64,000 bases of DNA, taken from contig DGQA01000010.1 in the NCBI GenBank assembly GCA_002390705.1, forward strand, positions 1-64,000. The letters run 5' to 3'. A model generated the notes under the pieces. That model worked only from the letters and a program-made list of their open reading frames with translations, did no database searches and was not told the origin of the DNA. Position numbers and translations under genes: made by a program. The stretch comes from Actinobacteria bacterium UBA4426 (GTDB taxonomy: Bacteria > Actinomycetota > Actinomycetes > S36-B12). This document shows positions 60,760 through 64,000 of the stretch, piece by piece (positions within the stretch are counted from its first letter, which is position 1; each line of letters begins with the position of its first letter).

Positions 60760-61086
60760 ATGGCTTGGGTTTTCCTTGGAATTGCGATTGCGTGCGAAGT
60801 GCTGGCAACCACAGCCTTGAAACTCTCCAACGGCTTCTCACACGCGTGGTGGACTGCAGCCTCAATTGGCGGGTACGGACTCGCTTTCGTCATGCTTTCC
60901 TTTTCGGTGAAAACAATCCCTTTAGGTTTGGCTTATGCACTGTGGGCAGGAATAGGCACCATAACCGTGTTTTTGATCTCGCTCATCGCATTTAAATCTA
61001 GCGCAGAACCCATTGCCTGGGTCGGGGTTGTTCTCGTCACGATTGGATTAGTCTTTCTCAACCTAGGGAGCACGACCCACGCTTAG
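60760..61086 (+). CDS. Small multidrug resistance efflux protein (EmrE/QacC type)
   Basis: 108 aa, four membrane helices. Glu13 in AIACEVLATTALK is the essential proton/drug-binding residue. The helix-3 motif PLGLAYALWAGIGT follows the Qac/EmrE pattern rather than the guanidinium-exporter (Gdx) one, so export of cationic drugs or biocides is the best guess. Works as an antiparallel dimer. No Shine-Dalgarno site. Overlaps the convergent next gene by 4 bp. Confidence 0.9.
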   Translation: MAWVFLGIAIACEVLATTALKLSNGFSHAWWTAASIGGYGLAFVMLSFSVKTIPLGLAYALWAGIGTITVFLISLIAFKSSAEPIAWVGVVLVTIGLVFLNLGSTTHA

Positions 61087-61538
61087 GGGTGTGTCAGCGT
61101 GGTCACTCTAAAGACCGGAATTTCCCGCACAATATTTCGCTGATACATCCGATAGGACGACCAGGCATCACCTAAGCCGCTATATATCCGTGCCGCTTCT
61201 TCACCTTGTGCTTCTGTGAACACTGCTTCACTCACTTCACCGTCAATCTCAATCTTGCCTTGGCCATGAGCTCGGACATTGAATACCCAGCCGGGGATTT
61301 CTTCTTGGCCGGCATTGGAACCTGCGATTCCCCAGCCCCCAGAATCGGGAACGGCCAGCAGCGGGGTCCTGCGCCATTCACCACTCCTGCGTCCAAGAGT
61401 GGTGATCCACACCACCTGCGCACCACCCGGAAAACGACGACCTAGTCTCCCCTTGCTTAACGTGTAAATTACACGATGTAAAACGGTGGTAGTTCGCAAT
61501 ACCGTTCCCCACACCAGGTCATAACTTTTAGATCCCAC
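61083..61538 (-). CDS. F420-dependent nitroreductase-family oxidoreductase (Ddn-like)
   Basis: 151 aa, GTG start with GGGAG upstream. The Ddn-type signature TTLGRRSGEWRRTPLLAV is intact, with VWITT before it. Split beta-barrel fold binding deazaflavin F420 in mycobacterial homologues, often membrane-associated; it may reduce quinones or protect from oxidative stress. Needs F420, whose synthesis genes are outside this window. It follows the pterin dehydratase gene by 2 bp. Confidence 0.85.
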   Translation of the reverse strand: MGSKSYDLVWGTVLRTTTVLHRVIYTLSKGRLGRRFPGGAQVVWITTLGRRSGEWRRTPLLAVPDSGGWGIAGSNAGQEEIPGWVFNVRAHGQGKIEIDGEVSEAVFTEAQGEEAARIYSGLGDAWSSYRMYQRNIVREIPVFRVTTLTHP

Positions 61539-61540
61539 GC

Positions 61541-61840
61541 TCAGCTCCCACGCAATTCAAGTGCCACCGAATCGATCGCCGTTGCAAGTTCCCAATCAAG
61601 GGAAGTGATACCACCCGCAGAATGGGTGCTCACAGCGAACAACACTCTGTTCCAGCGAATATCAATATCCGGGTGGTGATCCATTCTTTCGGCAATCACC
61701 GCAACCGAATTAACTAATTCAATTGCTAGTAGAAAATTTGGTGCAATGAATTCTGCACTCAAGGCGTTGTCGATTCGAGACCAGTTCGCATTTCGATCTA
61801 GAAAGGACGCAATATCAGATTCAGTTGCAAGTTTTAGCAT
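61541..61840 (-). CDS. 4a-hydroxytetrahydrobiopterin dehydratase (pterin carbinolamine dehydratase)
   Basis: 99 aa. The active-site pattern E-x3-H-H-P-x5-W-x9-H is complete (ERMDHHPDIDIRW then THS). Recycles pterin after aromatic amino acid hydroxylation, or acts in another pterin pathway; no phenylalanine hydroxylase is visible here. Start ATG at 61840 (GTG 61843 also possible). Overlaps the upstream small membrane gene by 20 bp. Confidence 0.88.
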   Translation of the reverse strand: MLKLATESDIASFLDRNANWSRIDNALSAEFIAPNFLLAIELVNSVAVIAERMDHHPDIDIRWNRVLFAVSTHSAGGITSLDWELATAIDSVALELRGS

Positions 61841-62060
61841 CACTTAACCGCCAATACTGCCGTTCGAGAACAACAGGGCCCCTACCCCAACTGACAAATC
61901 CGACTTCTTTCTGGAATCTATTGGACATCCAACCGATGCTCTGAGCGGTCGACTTAGCAAGAACCGTGTGCATAAAGCCACTGAAAATAAACATAATGCC
62001 CACCGGCGGGAAGAACATCCAAGCCAAAACCAGTGACAACGGTACGAACCAATTCCCCAT
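61821..62060 (-). CDS. Small membrane protein, DUF6790-like, possibly truncated
   Basis: 79 aa. Two hydrophobic segments (about 4-26 and 24-36) then HTVLAKSTAQSIGWMSNRFQ and EVGFVSWGRG, which resembles the DUF6790 family (GWxxxxFQxEVGF). Family members are about twice as long. Reading the next frame gives GVGALLFSNGSIGG, closer to the family continuation, so a frameshift may have occurred near 61875; a stop ends that frame soon after too. Treat as hypothetical, perhaps a remnant. Confidence 0.45.
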   Translation of the reverse strand: MGNWFVPLSLVLAWMFFPPVGIMFIFSGFMHTVLAKSTAQSIGWMSNRFQKEVGFVSWGRGPVVLERQYWRLSDAKTCN

Positions 62061-62145
62061 AGGTTTCAGAGTAGCGGAGTTAGCTCGAAGGCAAGCAAGG
62101 TTTACTGGTTAAGAGTCGCTTTGCCGAATCTATTCAAGTATTTTC

Positions 62146-62604
62146 CTATTTCGTCGACACTCCGCGAGTTTCATCCAGGCGACTCATCATCGCAATGCGC
62201 CCCTCATGACGCCCGCCATCAAATGGTGTGGTCAAGAAAACGTGAAGCGCGTCCATGGCGACGTTATCTGCAGTTATTTGCTCACCGAAACACGCAACAT
62301 TGGCGTCATTGTGTCTGCGGGCCATCTCCGCATCTCGCGAATCTCGAATCACGCCACCACGCACACCGGGGATTTTGTTCACGGCCATACAAATACCTTG
62401 CCCGCTCCCGCACACGAGAACTCCACTTTCGACTTCTCCCCCTGCCACCGCACGTCCCACCATGGCACCGAAGTCCGGATAATCACACCGTTCCTTATTG
62501 AAGGTCCCCACATCCAGGGTCTGATGCCCCTGCTCCATAAGCCACGCTCGCAAAGTTTCTTTAAGGGTAAAACCAGCATGATCTGATCCAATTGCGATCT
62601 TCAT
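62146..62604 (-). CDS. rpiB: Ribose-5-phosphate isomerase B
   Basis: 152 aa from the ATG at 62604 (AGGAGA upstream). Interconverts ribose-5-P and ribulose-5-P. Motifs: GSDHAGFTLKE, LVCGSGQGICMA with the catalytic Cys, and RRHNDANVACFGE. Its start overlaps the xylulokinase stop (ATGA), so the two form an operon for pentose entry into central metabolism. Confidence 0.95.
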   Translation of the reverse strand: MKIAIGSDHAGFTLKETLRAWLMEQGHQTLDVGTFNKERCDYPDFGAMVGRAVAGGEVESGVLVCGSGQGICMAVNKIPGVRGGVIRDSRDAEMARRHNDANVACFGEQITADNVAMDALHVFLTTPFDGGRHEGRIAMMSRLDETRGVSTK

Positions 62605-64000
62605 GGATTCTCCTGTTCGGTTATTTTTTCGATCATTATGTCGCGTTGAGCGCGAAGATACTCCACAGTTTCTCGATTGGGCACGACTACATCGGACCAA
62701 TTGGGTGGGACAGGGAGACTCGTGAGGCCCGCTCCCAGCAGCGCGGCCCCGATCACCGCAGCATCAGGCGCATCCATCACTGCTAAGGGCAACCCGGTCG
62801 AGTCCGCAAGGAGCTGGCGAAACACCGGGTCATGGGTTCCACCTCCCACTAAAGGCGTCGGCCGCGGCAGAGACGCGCCGATGTTCTGAACGGTAATAGC
62901 GCCCAGTGCCACTGCCTGAGCGACTCCGACAAGAATACTTCGCAGTAGAGCTGAACGGTCCGTTCCTAATGACAAGCCATGCAACGAACCGCGCAGGTTC
63001 GGGTTCATGAACGGTGTCCGTTCTCCAGCGACATAAGGAACATACAACGGGTCGTCGTCCCGGACTCCTTCCGCGAGCGCGGCCGTCGCTTCTTCGATGG
63101 AACTACCAAACCACTTAAGTGCCGTATTGAGAGAGAGTCCGGCGTTCTGAACCGCCCCAATTCGGTACCAACCCGCACCAGGTTCTCCCACCACAGCAAA
63201 CGTGTGGGTGCACAGGCTCGAATCGAGAGTTGGTCCTTCAAGAACGCGAACAGTTTGGGAACCACTCCCCACAGCAATAAAACCTTGGCCGGGAACAAGC
63301 CCGAGCCCAGCCACAACACAAGCCGTGTCGGCTCCACCAATTGCGCTCTCGATCTCTTGGCTCCCACACTTCACGAGTCCGCCATTTGACTGAGATGCTC
63401 GCACGGGGGGTAGCAGCTTTGGATCGATTGCAGACCAAGTCACCGCTTCCTTTGACCACTGGCCGGCTTCTACATCAAAGAGCAACGTGCCTGAGGCGTC
63501 ACTCGGGTCTGTCCCGATGCTGCCACCAAGTGCAGCCCGTAGCCAGTCTTTAGGCTGCAAAACGTGGGATGCGCGCGCAAGGAGATCTGACTCATGACGC
63601 CCAAGCCAAGCGAGTGTCGTTGCCGCGAAACCTGGGACTGCTGGTGACCCTAGGTGCGCTAACAACTCTGCATCCATCTCACGAGCCATCCGCTCAGCTT
63701 CGGTGGCGGCCCGGCTGTCAGCCCAAAGGATTGCTGGACGCAAGGGTTTTAAATGGCGATCAGCGACAACCACTCCATGCATTTGCCCTGAGAAGCCGAC
63801 TGAACTGGGCGTATCGTTCGATTCGGTCAACACACGCATTACTACATTTTGGGTGGCCGCAAGCCATACATTAGGATCACTCTCTGCCCAGCCAGGTTGG
63901 GTGGAACGGACTGAATAACTTTGACTGGCTCGTGCAAGCACCTGGCCAGACTCGCTCACCAAGGCGCACTTCACTGACCCCGTCCCGAGGTCAATTCCAA
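62601..64000 (-). CDS. xylB: Xylulokinase (5' end beyond window)
   Basis: FGGY sugar kinase, about 466 residues visible. The first visible residues GIDLGTGSVKCAL are the phosphate-1 motif of the family, so only a few N-terminal residues are missing. Later motifs are VGFSGQMHGVV, ILWADSRAATEAE, VGSGSQTVR and VGGGTHDPVF, plus the FGGY signature-like TPLVGGGTHD. Phosphorylates D-xylulose with ATP. Followed by rpiB with an ATGA overlap. Alternatives such as another FGGY pentulose kinase are possible, but MHGVV fits xylulokinase. Confidence 0.9.
   Translation of the reverse strand, partial: GIDLGTGSVKCALVSESGQVLARASQSYSVRSTQPGWAESDPNVWLAATQNVVMRVLTESNDTPSSVGFSGQMHGVVVADRHLKPLRPAILWADSRAATEAERMAREMDAELLAHLGSPAVPGFAATTLAWLGRHESDLLARASHVLQPKDWLRAALGGSIGTDPSDASGTLLFDVEAGQWSKEAVTWSAIDPKLLPPVRASQSNGGLVKCGSQEIESAIGGADTACVVAGLGLVPGQGFIAVGSGSQTVRVLEGPTLDSSLCTHTFAVVGEPGAGWYRIGAVQNAGLSLNTALKWFGSSIEEATAALAEGVRDDDPLYVPYVAGERTPFMNPNLRGSLHGLSLGTDRSALLRSILVGVAQAVALGAITVQNIGASLPRPTPLVGGGTHDPVFRQLLADSTGLPLAVMDAPDAAVIGAALLGAGLTSLPVPPNWSDVVVPNRETVEYLRAQRDIMIEKITEQENP

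Overview
The window is a gene-dense, roughly mid-GC stretch of an actinobacterial chromosome (Actinomycetota, probably class Actinomycetes). The evidence is lineage-specific genes (a WhiB protein, a MarP-type acid-resistance protease, a DUF4244 pilin with the actinobacterial Tad locus, a LytR_C protein, a septum-formation-domain protein, an F420-type nitroreductase) and gene order. From memory, the order closely follows the Mycobacterium tuberculosis Rv3644c-Rv3683 and Rv3708c-Rv3721c neighbourhoods (holB, topA, DEAD helicase, Tad locus, HAD, Rv3662c-like, acs, Rv3669/ephE-like, marP, Nudix, thioredoxin-like, nth, crp, MBL, RidA, two ArsA-like ATPases, whiB4, ponA2, phosphoesterase, asd/ask, recR, dnaX). 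Many genes overlap by 4 bp (ATGA or GTGA) and several convergent pairs overlap at their 3' ends, so the genome is compact; an aquatic, streamlined lineage is a guess. No phage, IS element or CRISPR array is visible.

Region by region. 0-10 kb: clamp loader delta', thymidylate kinase, topoisomerase I, a K+-independent-type proton pyrophosphatase, a STAS-domain anti-sigma antagonist and an MrfA-like helicase. 10-15 kb: a Tad/Flp pilus operon (tadZ-tadA-tadB-tadC-flp-tadE-tadE-like) on the minus strand. 15-24 kb: HAD phosphatase, a degenerate Fic-like protein, acetyl-CoA synthetase, NhaA, a holin-like membrane protein, and a coupled hydrolase-DUF309-FeS photolyase group. 24-38 kb: a secreted protein and a tocopherol-cyclase-like protein placed beside the conserved nth-tlpA-nudix-marP operon, then crp, MBL, nudix, ridA, the ArsA pair, whiB, a bifunctional PBP and a phosphoesterase.

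38.5-43.5 kb is the most accessory-looking part: a tRNA-Thr 3'-half fragment, an intact pntA-pntB transhydrogenase of different texture, a broken secreted-protein gene, tRNA-Pro and a divergent arsR/arsI pair with two perfect operators. 43.5-54 kb: asd-ask, an ABC exporter, recR, dnaX, SRP RNA, two tRNA-Ser genes, LytR_C protein, tRNA adenosine deaminase with its partner, upp, and, between upp and an orphan ParA, a decayed fragment of a second pntB. 54-64 kb: septum-formation protein, NDH-2, aldo/keto reductase, ABC-F ATPase, FkbM methyltransferase, a TetR/SMR efflux pair with a palindromic operator, F420-type oxidoreductase, pterin dehydratase, rpiB and a 5'-truncated xylulokinase.

The genes tie together as redox/energy functions (hppA, nhaA, pntAB, NDH-2), genome maintenance (topA, holB, dnaX, recR, nth, photolyase, helicase), surface pili, and small stress or toxin modules. 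I found no convincing new multi-gene defence or secretion system. The strongest unusual signal is the apparent replacement of one transhydrogenase by another: a dead pntB fragment in one place, and a live pntAB beside a tRNA scar in another.
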